Shown in pieces: positions 7,819-18,300 of a DNA stretch of 64,000 nucleotides. Source of the DNA: Hyphomicrobiales bacterium (lineage in GTDB: Bacteria; Pseudomonadota; Alphaproteobacteria; Rhizobiales; Rhizobiaceae); assembly GCA_900465685.1 (NCBI GenBank), contig UEGR01000014.1:19924-83923 (forward strand), given 5' to 3'. Under the pieces are notes generated by a model that did no database searches, was not told the origin of the DNA, and was given only the letters and a program-made list of their open reading frames with translations. The position numbers and the translations under genes are program-made. Position 1 is the stretch's first letter, and each line of letters opens with the position of its first letter.

Positions 7819-8762
7819 ACGCCATGTCTGTACTCACCAGCCGTCCGTGGATATGGTCGTTTATAGCGACCGCTGCGGTGTGGATCATTACCATCCTGTT
7901 CACCGGTGGAGCAGGCGCGCACGGGCTTTCCCATGCAGCCTTCACGTTCGCATCCTTTTCGGTGATCGTCGGGCTGGGCCAGATGTTCGTCATCACGCTC
8001 GGACCCGGCAATATCGACCTGTCAGTCCCGGCCAACATGACGCTCGCCGCCACACTGGCGCTGAAGCTCATGGATACGCAGGACGGCATGGTGCTGGCAG
8101 GCCTCGCCGTCGCCATACTGATCGGCCTTGCCATCGGCATCTGCAACTACGCGCTGATCAAGCTCCTGCGCATTCCGCCCATCATCGCCACCTTGTCGAT
8201 GAGCTTCCTGATCCAGTCGACCGCCATCTGGAGCAATCGCGGCCTGCGCGTGAAACCGCCGGAAAGCCTTTCGCAATTCACCACATCCTCCACGCTTGGC
8301 ATTCCCAATGTCGCCATCGTGGCGCTGATCCTCTCGCTGATCGGCTGGGTGCTTTTGAAAAAGAGTATCTATGGACGCTGGATTTCCGCAATCGGCCAGA
8401 ACCCCTTCGCAGCGCGCATGGCAGGCGTTCCGGTCGATGGCACCCGCTTCGTCACCTATCTGCTCTGCGCGGTGCTCGCCTCTCTCTGCGGCTTCCTGCT
8501 GGCCTGTTTCTCGGGCGGCGCGGCGCTGAACATGGGCGCGGAATATCTCCTGATGTCGATTGCTGTCGTCATCATCGGCGGTACGGCGGTTGCAGGCGGC
8601 GATTCCAACATCCCCGGTATTTGGGGTGCCGCTCTCTTCATGTTCCTCATAGTCTCGATGCTCAACACCTACGGCTTCGGCGCCGGTGTTCGCCTCGTGC
8701 TGACTGGCCTCACCATCATCGCGGTGATCTTCCTCGCCAGCAGCCGTCGGGCAGAGCGTTAA
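7815..8762 (+). CDS. sugar ABC transporter permease (second of two)
   Basis: 315 aa, the same BPD_transp_2 family as its neighbour. Many hydrophobic segments, and the conserved cytosolic loop region VIIGGTAVAGGDSNIPG near residue 260. It overlaps the first permease by 4 nt and is followed 20 bases later by the lactonase gene. Two different permease genes with one duplicated ATPase imply a heterodimeric membrane domain. Confidence 0.85.
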   Translation: MNAMSVLTSRPWIWSFIATAAVWIITILFTGGAGAHGLSHAAFTFASFSVIVGLGQMFVITLGPGNIDLSVPANMTLAATLALKLMDTQDGMVLAGLAVAILIGLAIGICNYALIKLLRIPPIIATLSMSFLIQSTAIWSNRGLRVKPPESLSQFTTSSTLGIPNVAIVALILSLIGWVLLKKSIYGRWISAIGQNPFAARMAGVPVDGTRFVTYLLCAVLASLCGFLLACFSGGAALNMGAEYLLMSIAVVIIGGTAVAGGDSNIPGIWGAALFMFLIVSMLNTYGFGAGVRLVLTGLTIIAVIFLASSRRAER

Positions 8763-8782
8763 AATTTCTCGGAGTATCTTCC

Positions 8783-9727
8783 TTGTCTCAGACTGTTTCG
8801 ATCTACGAAATCCACGACGAACGTTTCAAGCAGATGATCGTGCCGAGCGCCGATCTGGACGAACTTTACAGCGGCTGCCGCTGGGCGGAAGGCCCGGTCT
8901 GGTTCAACGACCTGAACTGCCTGCTGTGGAGCGATATCCCGAACCAGCGCATCCTGCGCTGGGTGCCGGGAAGCGAAATTGAAGGCGAAACCGGCGGCGG
9001 CGTTTCAGTGTTCCGCAACCCGTCCAATTTCTCCAATGGCAATACGCGTGACCGCGAAGGGCGTCTCGTCACCTGCGAGCATGGCGGCCGTCGCGTCACG
9101 CGCACAGAGCCTGATGGCAGCATCACCGTGCTCGCCGACAGCTATCAGGGCAAGAAGCTGAATGCGCCAAACGATGTCATCGTGCGCTCGGATGGCACCG
9201 TGTGGTTCACAGACCCGACCTACGGCATTCTGGCGGATTATGAAGGCTATAAGGCCGACCCGGAGCAGCCATCGCGGAATGTCTACCGTCTCGATCCGAA
9301 GACCGGTGAAATCGATGCCGTCGTCACCGACTTCCACCAGCCGAACGGACTGGCCTTTTCGCCGGACGAAACCAAGCTCTATGTTGCCGACAGCGCCTAT
9401 AGCCACGACGAGAACGCACCGCGCCATATCCGCGTCTTCGACGTTGTGGATGGCGGCAAGCGCCTGTCGGGCGGCAGTGTGTTCTGCACCATCGACAACG
9501 GCCTGCCGGACGGCTTCCGCTTCGATACGGACGGCAATCTGTGGACCAGCGCGGGCGATGGCGTGCATTGCTTCTCGCCGGAAGGCACGCTTCTCGGCAA
9601 GATCAAGACGCCGCAGACGGTCGCTAATCTGACCTTCGGCGGTCCACGCCGCAACCGCCTGTTCATCGCCGCCACGAAATCGCTTTACGCGGTCTATCTC
9701 ACCGTGACCGGCGCACAATACCCCTGA
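8783..9727 (+). CDS. SMP-30/gluconolactonase family lactonase
   Basis: 314 aa from TTG 8783, which follows GGAG by eight bases; no ATG in this frame fits. Six-bladed beta-propeller family that hydrolyses sugar lactones using one divalent metal. Expected metal-site segments are visible: EGPVWF near residue 37, NAPNDVIV, DPTYG and NGLAFSPDE with YVADS. It is the last gene of the transporter operon and is followed by a strong terminator. It probably opens a lactone derived from the imported sugar, but no matching sugar dehydrogenase is in the operon. Confidence 0.85.
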   Translation: MSQTVSIYEIHDERFKQMIVPSADLDELYSGCRWAEGPVWFNDLNCLLWSDIPNQRILRWVPGSEIEGETGGGVSVFRNPSNFSNGNTRDREGRLVTCEHGGRRVTRTEPDGSITVLADSYQGKKLNAPNDVIVRSDGTVWFTDPTYGILADYEGYKADPEQPSRNVYRLDPKTGEIDAVVTDFHQPNGLAFSPDETKLYVADSAYSHDENAPRHIRVFDVVDGGKRLSGGSVFCTIDNGLPDGFRFDTDGNLWTSAGDGVHCFSPEGTLLGKIKTPQTVANLTFGGPRRNRLFIAATKSLYAVYLTVTGAQYP

Positions 9728-9748
9728 TCTGATTGTTGTCAGCCCATT

Positions 9749-9791
9749 AAAACAAAACCGCCGGAGTTTTGAACTCCGGCGGTTTTGTTTT
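9749..9791. terminator. bidirectional rho-independent terminator
   Basis: Perfect 20-bp stem (9749-9768 with 9772-9791) and loop TTG. The core is CCGCCGGAGTT, flanked by A-rich and T-rich tracts, so it works on both strands. It separates the lactonase (plus) from guaA (minus). Confidence 0.92.
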
Positions 9792-9805
9792 GGACTATTG
9801 CGGGA

Positions 9806-11377
9806 TTATTCCCACTCGATGGTGCCGGGCGGCTTCGAGGTCACGTCGTAGACGACGCGGTTGATGCCGCGGACTTCATTGATGATGCGGGTGGCCGCAT
9901 TGCCAAGGAAGTTCATGTCGTAGTGGTAGAAATCCGCCGTCATGCCGTCGACCGAAGTCACCGCGCGCAGTGCGCAGACGAATTCGTAGGTGCGGCCATC
10001 GCCCATCACGCCCACAGTCTGAACCGGCAGCAGAACGGCGAAAGCCTGCCAGATGGCATCATAGAGGCCAGCCTTGCGGATTTCATCGAGATAGATCGCA
10101 TCGGCTTCGCGCAGGATTTCCAGCTTGTCGCGGGTGATGCCGCCCGGGCAGCGGATGGCAAGGCCCGGACCCGGGAACGGGTGACGGCCAATGAAGCTGT
10201 CCGGCAGGCCGAGTTCCTTGCCGAGCATACGCACTTCGTCCTTGAACAATTCGCGCAGCGGCTCGACGAGCTGCATCTTCATGCGCTCGGGCAGGCCACC
10301 CACATTGTGGTGCGACTTGATCGTGACCGAAGGGCCGCCTGTGAACGAAACGCTTTCGATGACGTCCGGATAAAGCGTGCCCTGCACGAGAAAATCCGCG
10401 CCGCCGAGCTTCTTGGCTTCTTCTTCGAACACTTCGATGAAGAGACGGCCAATCGTCTTGCGCTTCTTTTCCGGATCGCTTTCGCCTTCCAGCTCGCCGA
10501 TGAAACGGTCGGCTGCATCCACGAGGATCAGCGGAAGATTATAATGTTCGCGGAACATTTCCACGACCTGTTGCGCTTCGTTTTTGCGCATCAGACCATG
10601 ATCGACGAGAATGCAGGTCAGCTGGTCGCCGATGGCTTCATGCGCCAGAAGCGCTGCAACAGACGAATCCACGCCGCCGGAAAGCGCGCAGATAACCTTG
10701 CCGCTGCCAACCTGCTTGCGGATTGCCTCGACGGCCTGCTCACGATAGGCGCCCATCGTCCAGCCCGGCTTTACGCCGACAATGCGATGAACGAAGTTCT
10801 GCAACAGCTTTGCGCCGTCCGGCGTGTGCACGACTTCCGGATGGAACTGCACGCCATAATATTTGCGCTTTTCATCGGCAATGGCCGCGAAAGGTGCATT
10901 CGGCGAGGTGCCGATGATGGTAAAACCGTCCGGGAGCGAGGTGACGCGGTCACCATGGCTCATCCAGACCTGATGGCGGGTGCCCTTGGCCCAGATGCCG
11001 GCGAAAAGCGGGCTGTCTTCCTGCACGTCGAGGAAGGCGCGCCCGAATTCGCGGTCATGGCCGCTTTCAACCTTGCCGCCCAGCTGGGCGCACATGGTCT
11101 GTTCGCCGTAGCAGATGCCGAGAACCGGAATGCCTTGGTCGAAGACCGCCTGCGGCGCGCGCGGCGAGCCGATGTCGGTTGTCGAATGCGGGCTGCCCGA
11201 GAGGATGACGCCTTTCGGCTTCAACCGCTGGAATGCCTCTTCCGCAGACTGGAACGGGACGATTTCGCAATAGACATTGGCTTCGCGTACACGTCGCGCA
11301 ATCAGCTGCGTGACCTGGCTGCCAAAGTCGATGATCAGGATTGTGTCAGGATGTGCCGTGGTGCTCATGTGCAGCAT
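9806..11377 (-). CDS. guaA: GMP synthase (glutamine-hydrolysing)
   Basis: 523 aa. It converts XMP to GMP. The N-terminal class-I glutamine amidotransferase domain has nucleophile C89 in GICYGEQ and the catalytic HPE in VQFHPEVVH. The ATP-pyrophosphatase domain has the P-loop [10 protein letters not shown], and the C-terminal dimerisation domain ends KPPGTIEWE as in other GuaA proteins. Start is ATG 11377, or ATG 11368 (MSTTAHP) three codons later; neither has a clear ribosome-binding site. A TATAAT hexamer on the minus strand at 11433-11428 is a candidate -10. An essential purine gene here, with guaB 2.6 kb away, marks the replicon as a chromid. Confidence 0.97.
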   Translation of the reverse strand: MLHMSTTAHPDTILIIDFGSQVTQLIARRVREANVYCEIVPFQSAEEAFQRLKPKGVILSGSPHSTTDIGSPRAPQAVFDQGIPVLGICYGEQTMCAQLGGKVESGHDREFGRAFLDVQEDSPLFAGIWAKGTRHQVWMSHGDRVTSLPDGFTIIGTSPNAPFAAIADEKRKYYGVQFHPEVVHTPDGAKLLQNFVHRIVGVKPGWTMGAYREQAVEAIRKQVGSGKVICALSGGVDSSVAALLAHEAIGDQLTCILVDHGLMRKNEAQQVVEMFREHYNLPLILVDAADRFIGELEGESDPEKKRKTIGRLFIEVFEEEAKKLGGADFLVQGTLYPDVIESVSFTGGPSVTIKSHHNVGGLPERMKMQLVEPLRELFKDEVRMLGKELGLPDSFIGRHPFPGPGLAIRCPGGITRDKLEILREADAIYLDEIRKAGLYDAIWQAFAVLLPVQTVGVMGDGRTYEFVCALRAVTSVDGMTADFYHYDMNFLGNAATRIINEVRGINRVVYDVTSKPPGTIEWE

Positions 11378-11417
11378 CTATTTAAAAAGTGGTGAGGATG
11401 CAATGTTTATGTGGTGG

Positions 11418-11436
11418 GCATATACGGATTATATGC
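11418..11436 (-). promoter_or_regulatory. palindrome containing the candidate guaA -10 box
   Basis: Inverted repeat GCATATA-cggat-TATATGC. Read on the minus strand it contains TATAAT about 50 nt before the guaA start. I see no convincing -35 element. It could be an operator superimposed on the promoter. Confidence 0.35.
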
Positions 11437-11470
11437 GCTTCCCTCAACAGCGCAGTGACAGGAATGAGGC

Positions 11471-12121
11471 CTATCCTGACACACCATTGTCAGGAGGTGG
11501 CAAAAGTCCACCGGCAATCGCCGCTTCCAGTTCTTCCACCGCAACAGCCATTTTCTCGTCGATGACATGCAGATATTGCGTCCAGTCGCCGACATGATGC
11601 AGCTCGTCCGCACCATCGGAAATGCCGCGCAGGCCGTAAAGCGGCACGCCATGAATCTGGCAGGCGCGCAGGCAGGCGAATGTTTCCATATCCACCATAT
11701 CCGCGTCGATGGTTTCATAGACCTTGCCGGACACCACATTGGCGCCAGTCGACAGCGTTGCGCTGGCGAGGCCTTCCACCTGATACGGCAGCTTGATCAT
11801 CTTCGGCAGATCGAGAAATGGCGTCAGTCCCTTCTCGAAGCCAAGCGGCGAAGCGTCCATGTCGCGATAGGAAACCGAGGAGACCTGAAACACTTCCGCC
11901 TGCGGCAGTTTCGCGGAACCCGCCGAGCCGAGCGAGACCACGAGATCGGGCTGCTCGCCGTCACGTTCCATGCGGAACAATGCACGGGAGAGGTTGATCG
12001 CCGCCTCAACCGGGCCGACGCCGATCATCAGCGGATCGAAGAGCTTGGCCAGATGACGCCCATATTCGGCGTCGGCAGCCATCACATAAAGCAGGCGTCG
12101 TCCGGCAACGGTCTTCAACAT
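11471..12121 (-). CDS. 5'-methylthioadenosine/S-adenosylhomocysteine nucleosidase family protein
   Basis: 216 aa, PNP/UDP-phosphorylase superfamily. The expected reaction is hydrolysis of MTA or SAH to adenine and the thio-sugar. Recognisable are the N-terminal strand LLYVMAADAEYG, the glycine-rich GVGPVEAAINL, SLGSAGSA, and the substrate region VDMETFACLRACQ with its conserved ME pair. It is slightly short for the family, and some members of this branch act on other nucleosides, so the exact substrate is not fixed. It lies 11 nt after the thioesterase gene and upstream of guaA on the same strand. Confidence 0.8.
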   Translation of the reverse strand: MLKTVAGRRLLYVMAADAEYGRHLAKLFDPLMIGVGPVEAAINLSRALFRMERDGEQPDLVVSLGSAGSAKLPQAEVFQVSSVSYRDMDASPLGFEKGLTPFLDLPKMIKLPYQVEGLASATLSTGANVVSGKVYETIDADMVDMETFACLRACQIHGVPLYGLRGISDGADELHHVGDWTQYLHVIDEKMAVAVEELEAAIAGGLLPPPDNGVSG

Positions 12122-12131
12122 CCCTGTAGCC

Positions 12132-12587
12132 CTATCCTTGCAAACCTTTGCGATCCTGCACGACCATCATCGTGCCTGTCATTGTGGCAATGAGACGAAC
12201 TTCCGTATCGGTTACGGCAAAAGCCTGCCCGTCGCTGACCATGATCGTGCGGCCGGGCTTGGTGACCTCGCCGCGAAACAGGAAGCGTTCGCCCTTACCG
12301 GGCGCCAGCAGATTGACCTTGAATTCGATGGTCAGCACCGCCGCCTCGGCGGGCATCAGCGTCAGCGCCGCATAGCCGCAGGCAGAATCGAGCGCGGCGG
12401 AAATCATGCCCGCGTGCAGAATGCCGTGCTGCTGGGTGAGTTCCTCCCGGAACGGCATTTCCACTTCAACAATCCCGGGTTCGCATCGCGTCAGCTCTGC
12501 GCCGATCAGTTTCATGGCGGCCTGCCGCCCGAAACTTTCCTCGACGCGTTCCTTGAAATCCGGTTCGGCTATGCGATGCGCTGACAT
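12132..12587 (-). CDS. PaaI-family hotdog thioesterase
   Basis: 151 aa. Single hotdog fold with the motif QHGILHAGMISAALDSACGY, including the HG...G and acidic residue used for thioester hydrolysis. The substrate is presumably an acyl- or aryl-CoA. It lies 12 nt after the RNA methyltransferase stop, in the same minus-strand operon. ATG 12587 is the natural start (MSAHRIAEPDF). Confidence 0.8.
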   Translation of the reverse strand: MSAHRIAEPDFKERVEESFGRQAAMKLIGAELTRCEPGIVEVEMPFREELTQQHGILHAGMISAALDSACGYAALTLMPAEAAVLTIEFKVNLLAPGKGERFLFRGEVTKPGRTIMVSDGQAFAVTDTEVRLIATMTGTMMVVQDRKGLQG

Positions 12588-12599
12588 TTATTCCCCGAT

Positions 12600-13889
12600 T
12601 TAAGAAGCTTTCTTCATGACACTTACATAAAACCCGTCCGTGCCGGTGGACAATGGGGAAAACACACTGCCATGCTTCGGAAATACCGGTTCTGCGCCAT
12701 CGGCATCCGTCACAACCGACTGCCACAGCGCTTGCGCGGGCATTTCCGTGAAATCGGGATTGTCGGTCAGAAAGCGCGCAACCTGCCGCGTGTTTTCTTC
12801 TGCAAACAGCGAACAGGTGACATAGGCCAGACGCCCGCCCGGCTTCACATAATGCTTGGCCGATTCGAGCACTTCTTGCTGGTCCTGAACCCGGCGTTCG
12901 AGCTGCTGGTCGTTGAGACGCCATTTCGCATCCGGCCTGCGCCGCCATGTGCCGGAGCCTGTGCAAGGCGCATCGGTCAGCACAAGGTCCATATGACCCG
13001 TGAGCGGGTCAAGCGCATCCAGATTGCCATGCACCTGCGTGTTGCGCACGCCAGCCCGCTGCAAGCGCTCATGCATAGGCGAAAGGCGCGCACGCTCCGC
13101 ATCATAGGCGTGCACCTGACCCTTGTTCTGCATGGCTGCCGCTAGTGCCAGCGTCTTGCCGCCCGCACCGGCGCAATAATCGAGAACCTGCTCGCCGGGC
13201 TTGGCTCCGGCAAAAAGCGCCGCGAGCTGTGAACCCAGATCCTGCACTTCGAACCAGCCATCGAGAAAGGCCTGTTCGCCCTGCACATTCGGATGACGAC
13301 CCAGCGCTTCAATCGGCGGAATGCGCAATGCCTGCGCCAGAAATGGTGCGGGAGCCGCACCAGCCTTTTCCAGGGCTGCGAGCGTCTGTTCAGGCTTCGC
13401 CTTCAGGCTGTTGACGCGCAGATCAACCGGCGGACGGGTGGCAAGCGCCTTGCCTTCCTCGACCCAGCGTTCACCGAAAAGCTCCCGAAGCGAAGCAGCG
13501 CACCATTCCGGCACATCGGCCTGAACATAATCGGGTGCGGCAGCGCTATCGCGGCTTTCCCAGGCGATACGGCGTGCCTGTTCCAGCGTTTCGGGCGCGA
13601 ACTTGTCGCCATCCAGTGCCGCGTCGATGGCTGCAATTTCCATGCCGCCATCGGCCAGCAAAGCGCCAAAGGCCAGTGCGCGCGCATCGTCGGCGTCCAT
13701 GCGCCATGCGATGGAGAGCTTACGGCGCAGTGCGTCATAGACGATGTTGCCGATCACCGCGCGGTCCCCCGCGCCTGCGAAACGATGAGCGGAACCCCAG
13801 TCCTTCAGCACATCGGAAGCCGGGCGTTTGCCTGCTTCGATATCGCCCAGAACCTCGATTGCCGCCTGCAGGCGTCCACCAAGCCGCAT
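12600..13889 (-). CDS. RsmB/NOP-family RNA (cytosine-5)-methyltransferase
   Basis: 429 aa. SAM-dependent m5C methyltransferase related to 16S rRNA C967 methyltransferase RsmB (Fmu). The C-terminal catalytic domain shows motif I DYCAGAGGKTLALA, motif IV TDAPCTGSGTW with the PC cysteine, DAKWR, and the second catalytic cysteine in YVTCSLF. The N-terminal part resembles the NusB-like RNA-binding domain. It lies between guaB and the thioesterase. Whether the target is C967 or another site cannot be read from sequence. Confidence 0.85.
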   Translation of the reverse strand: MRLGGRLQAAIEVLGDIEAGKRPASDVLKDWGSAHRFAGAGDRAVIGNIVYDALRRKLSIAWRMDADDARALAFGALLADGGMEIAAIDAALDGDKFAPETLEQARRIAWESRDSAAAPDYVQADVPEWCAASLRELFGERWVEEGKALATRPPVDLRVNSLKAKPEQTLAALEKAGAAPAPFLAQALRIPPIEALGRHPNVQGEQAFLDGWFEVQDLGSQLAALFAGAKPGEQVLDYCAGAGGKTLALAAAMQNKGQVHAYDAERARLSPMHERLQRAGVRNTQVHGNLDALDPLTGHMDLVLTDAPCTGSGTWRRRPDAKWRLNDQQLERRVQDQQEVLESAKHYVKPGGRLAYVTCSLFAEENTRQVARFLTDNPDFTEMPAQALWQSVVTDADGAEPVFPKHGSVFSPLSTGTDGFYVSVMKKAS

Positions 13890-13962
13890 TGCTTCTCCTT
13901 AATAATTAGCTTTCACGGCATAGCCTTCCTTACAGGCAAAAGGCAATCGCCAAATCAAAACA

Positions 13963-13989
13963 AAAGCCGGAGCACGAGGCTCCGGCTTT
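13963..13989. terminator. rho-independent terminator downstream of guaB
   Basis: Stem AAAGCCGGAGC (13963-13973) / GCTCCGGCTTT (13979-13989) with loop ACGAG. On the minus strand it follows the guaB stop and ends in a U-run, separating guaB from the methyltransferase gene. Confidence 0.88.
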
Positions 13990-14017
13990 CATCGGCTTCA
14001 ATTGAAGCGAATTTATC

Positions 14018-15571
<1,554 letters not shown>

Positions 15572-15715
15572 TCAGGGTTTACTTGGTTGAATTGGCACTG
15601 GCTGGTAACACGGTTATGACCAAATGGAAAGCCTTTTGCTTACAAGTTTCAGTTACCGCTAAGAATTAGCGTGATAGACCACAAATCGATTTCAATCCCA
15701 CCCCGAGGGGAGACA

Positions 15716-17074
15716 ATGCGAAAGTCGTATAAGCGCGTTCGGTTGATCCGTCGTTCCAGAGTGATGTGGATGTCGCCACGGCTCTGGAAACCGCGGCTCG
15801 TTTTCTGGTGCGGCGCGCTTGCCATCGGGATTATCAGCGTCGGCTTTGCAGAGGCGGCCGACATTGCACAAAACTGGTTCAAGGCGCTGACAGATGGCAC
15901 CGGGGGCAGCTTCTGGCGCGCCTGGCTACCGCTTGTCATCACGCCGCTCGGCTTCATGGCCTGTTCGTGGATCGCCATCGCCTGGTTCCCGAATTCCGGC
16001 GGCAGCGGTATCCCGCAAGCCATCGCTGCGCGGCATCTCGACGACCATCAGGATCGCTCGATGCTTCTGTCGATCCGGATTGCCATCGGCAAGATCGTGC
16101 TCACTGTCGTGGGCCTGTTTTGCGGTGCATCCATCGGGCGCGAAGGCCCCACCCTGCAGATCGGCGCGTCGATCATGCTGCAATCGGCGCGGATCGGCGG
16201 CATGGAACAGGCGCGCGGATTGATCCTCGCCGGATCAGCCGCCGGTATCGCTGCGGCCTTCAACACGCCGCTTGCCGGGATTGTTTTCGCGATTGAGGAA
16301 ATGGGCCGCGCTTATGCGGCGCGCACCAACGGGCTGGTGCTGTCGGCGGTCATTCTGGCCGGTCTCGCCTCGCTCGGTCTGGTCGGTAACTACAATTATT
16401 TCGGCATGACAACCATCACGGCCACGACCGGCAAGGACTGGGTTCTGGTGGTCGCCTGCGGCGTGATCGGCGGCGCTTTCGGCGCGGCTTTCAGCGCGCT
16501 GGCGCTCGATCTCGGACGTCGCGTGCGCCGCCATGTGCAGAAAGTTCCGCTGCGCAACGCAGTGTTGTTTGCCGGCATTTGCGGGCTATTGGTTGCGATC
16601 ATCGGCATCGCTTCGGGCGGTTCGACTTTCGGCACCGGCTATGATCAGGCCCGTGGCGCGGTCGAGGGATTGGCGTTACCGCCATTCTACTTCGTTGAAA
16701 AATTTGTTGCCGGTCTGCTCTCGATGATATCGGGCATTCCGGGCGGTATTTTCGCACCGTCGCTCTCGGTCGGCGCAGGACTTGGCAGCACAATCGGCCT
16801 TGTGCTCGGCACCAGCGCGAGCCTCGCCGCCGTGCTCGGCATGGCCGGTTATTTTGCCGGCGTCGTTCAGGCGCCGATGACGGCTTTCGTCATCATTCTC
16901 GAAATGACCGGCAATCATAACAATGTCATTCCGCTGATGTGCGCCTCGATGCTCGGTTACGGTACGGCGCGGCTTATTTCCAATGAGCCGCTCTACCACG
17001 CCCTGTCGCGCAACTTCGTGGCGGATGTGCTGCGCCAGCGGCGCGCACGCGAAAAAAATGCGCTTTCGGAGTGA
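15716..17074 (+). CDS. ClC-family chloride channel / H+-Cl- antiporter
   Basis: 452 aa membrane protein. All selectivity-filter signatures are present: GGSGIP, GREGPTLQIG with the gating glutamate, and GGIFAPS. The presence of that glutamate supports a gated channel or antiporter. ATG 15716 follows GAGGGGAG; a GTG at 15671 in the same frame is less likely. The N terminus is very basic (RKSYKRVRLIRRSR). Divergent from guaB, with the aminopeptidase-like gene 27 nt downstream. Confidence 0.88.
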   Translation: MRKSYKRVRLIRRSRVMWMSPRLWKPRLVFWCGALAIGIISVGFAEAADIAQNWFKALTDGTGGSFWRAWLPLVITPLGFMACSWIAIAWFPNSGGSGIPQAIAARHLDDHQDRSMLLSIRIAIGKIVLTVVGLFCGASIGREGPTLQIGASIMLQSARIGGMEQARGLILAGSAAGIAAAFNTPLAGIVFAIEEMGRAYAARTNGLVLSAVILAGLASLGLVGNYNYFGMTTITATTGKDWVLVVACGVIGGAFGAAFSALALDLGRRVRRHVQKVPLRNAVLFAGICGLLVAIIGIASGGSTFGTGYDQARGAVEGLALPPFYFVEKFVAGLLSMISGIPGGIFAPSLSVGAGLGSTIGLVLGTSASLAAVLGMAGYFAGVVQAPMTAFVIILEMTGNHNNVIPLMCASMLGYGTARLISNEPLYHALSRNFVADVLRQRRAREKNALSE

Positions 17075-17101
17075 AGCGTCAGATGGAGGAGAAAACTGTT
17101 T

Positions 17102-18193
17102 ATGGATCGCAGAACATTCGGCAAATCGCTTGCAGGGCTGGGAGCAATGCCCTTTGTCGTTAGCGCGGCAGCGGCAGCGAGCACGGGAGGAAAGAGCATG
17201 CTGGAACTTATGGGCGGAAGCATTTCGGATGTACCGGGGATCAAGCTCGGCCATCACACACTGACCAAGCGCCCCACCGGCTGCACCGTTCTTCTGTGCG
17301 AAGAAGGCGCCTCGGCTGGCGTCGATGTGCGCGGTTCCGCGCCCGGCACCCGCGAGACCGACCTTCTCGATCCCATCAATTATGTGCAGCAGGTGCAGGC
17401 TATTCTCCTGTCCGGCGGCAGCGCCTATGGCCTTAGCGCCGCAACCGGCGTGATGCGCTATCTGGAAGAAAACAAGCTCGGCTTCAAGATCGGCAACGGC
17501 GTGGTGCCCATCGTGCCCGCAGCGATCCTGATGGATCTCGGCGTCGGCGATTTTTCGATCCGTCCCGATGAGGAAGCCGGTTATCTCGCCTGTAAGGCGG
17601 CCAAGGCGGAAGCTTCCGGCGAAGGCAATATCGGCGCTGGCGCTGGCGCGACGGTCGGCAAGATGTTCGGCAAGGATTTCGCCATGAAGGGTGGCCTCGG
17701 CACGGCAAGTTACAAGGTGCCCGGCACGGAAATCGTGGTTGGCGCAATCGTCGCCGTCAACGCGGTTGGCGATGTCTATGCGCCCAACTCGCGCCAGATC
17801 CTGGCCGGTGCGCGCAGCGAAGACGGCAAGGGCTTCCGCAATACGATGCAGGCCATCATGCAAGGCCACGGCGTGGTCAAATCCGGTGGCGCCAACACGA
17901 CCATCGGGGCGATTGCCACCAATGTGCCGTTCAACAAGGCTGAACTGAAAAAGATCGCAGGCATGGCTCATGACGGCTTTGCGCGCACCATCAATCCGAT
18001 CCACACCACGTGGGACGGCGATACGATTTTCGCGCTCTCGACCGGCAAGGCCAAGGATGTGGAAGCGGACGTGACCGCCATCGGCGCAATCGCTGCAACC
18101 GTCATGGCGGATGCTGTCGCGCGGGCGGTCGTTAACGCAGATAGCCTTAACGATTTGAATTTGCCCGCCTATAAGGATTATCACCCGCAATAG
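17102..18193 (+). CDS. P1-family peptidase (DmpA/NylC type, self-cleaving N-terminal nucleophile)
   Basis: 363 aa with a twin-arginine-like leader (DRRTFGKSLAGLG), so probably exported by Tat. The family matures by cleavage before a Ser/Thr that becomes the nucleophile; the segment SGGANTTIGAIATN matches the N-T cleavage site of that group. Conserved elements GSAPGTRETDLL, LSGGSAYGL and GVVPIVPAAILMDL are also present. Likely an aminopeptidase or amidase; the substrate is unknown. GGAGGAG precedes the start. The clear Tat leader is unusual for a family that is often cytosolic. Confidence 0.8.
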   Translation: MDRRTFGKSLAGLGAMPFVVSAAAAASTGGKSMLELMGGSISDVPGIKLGHHTLTKRPTGCTVLLCEEGASAGVDVRGSAPGTRETDLLDPINYVQQVQAILLSGGSAYGLSAATGVMRYLEENKLGFKIGNGVVPIVPAAILMDLGVGDFSIRPDEEAGYLACKAAKAEASGEGNIGAGAGATVGKMFGKDFAMKGGLGTASYKVPGTEIVVGAIVAVNAVGDVYAPNSRQILAGARSEDGKGFRNTMQAIMQGHGVVKSGGANTTIGAIATNVPFNKAELKKIAGMAHDGFARTINPIHTTWDGDTIFALSTGKAKDVEADVTAIGAIAATVMADAVARAVVNADSLNDLNLPAYKDYHPQ

Positions 18194-18300
18194 GATGCAC
18201 ATCTTGCACCATTGAAGGGATCGGTCCTGTATCGAAATAAGGTTATAAGATATCTGACCATCCCTGATGGTGCAGTTTCGCAAGAAGGCAGAGTGAAGGC

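Noticed and set aside
9785..11395. 536-codon plus-strand open frame opposite guaA
   Set aside because: guaA motifs are intact on the minus strand; the plus frame has no family motifs and is rich in Arg/Ala/His typical of an antisense shadow.
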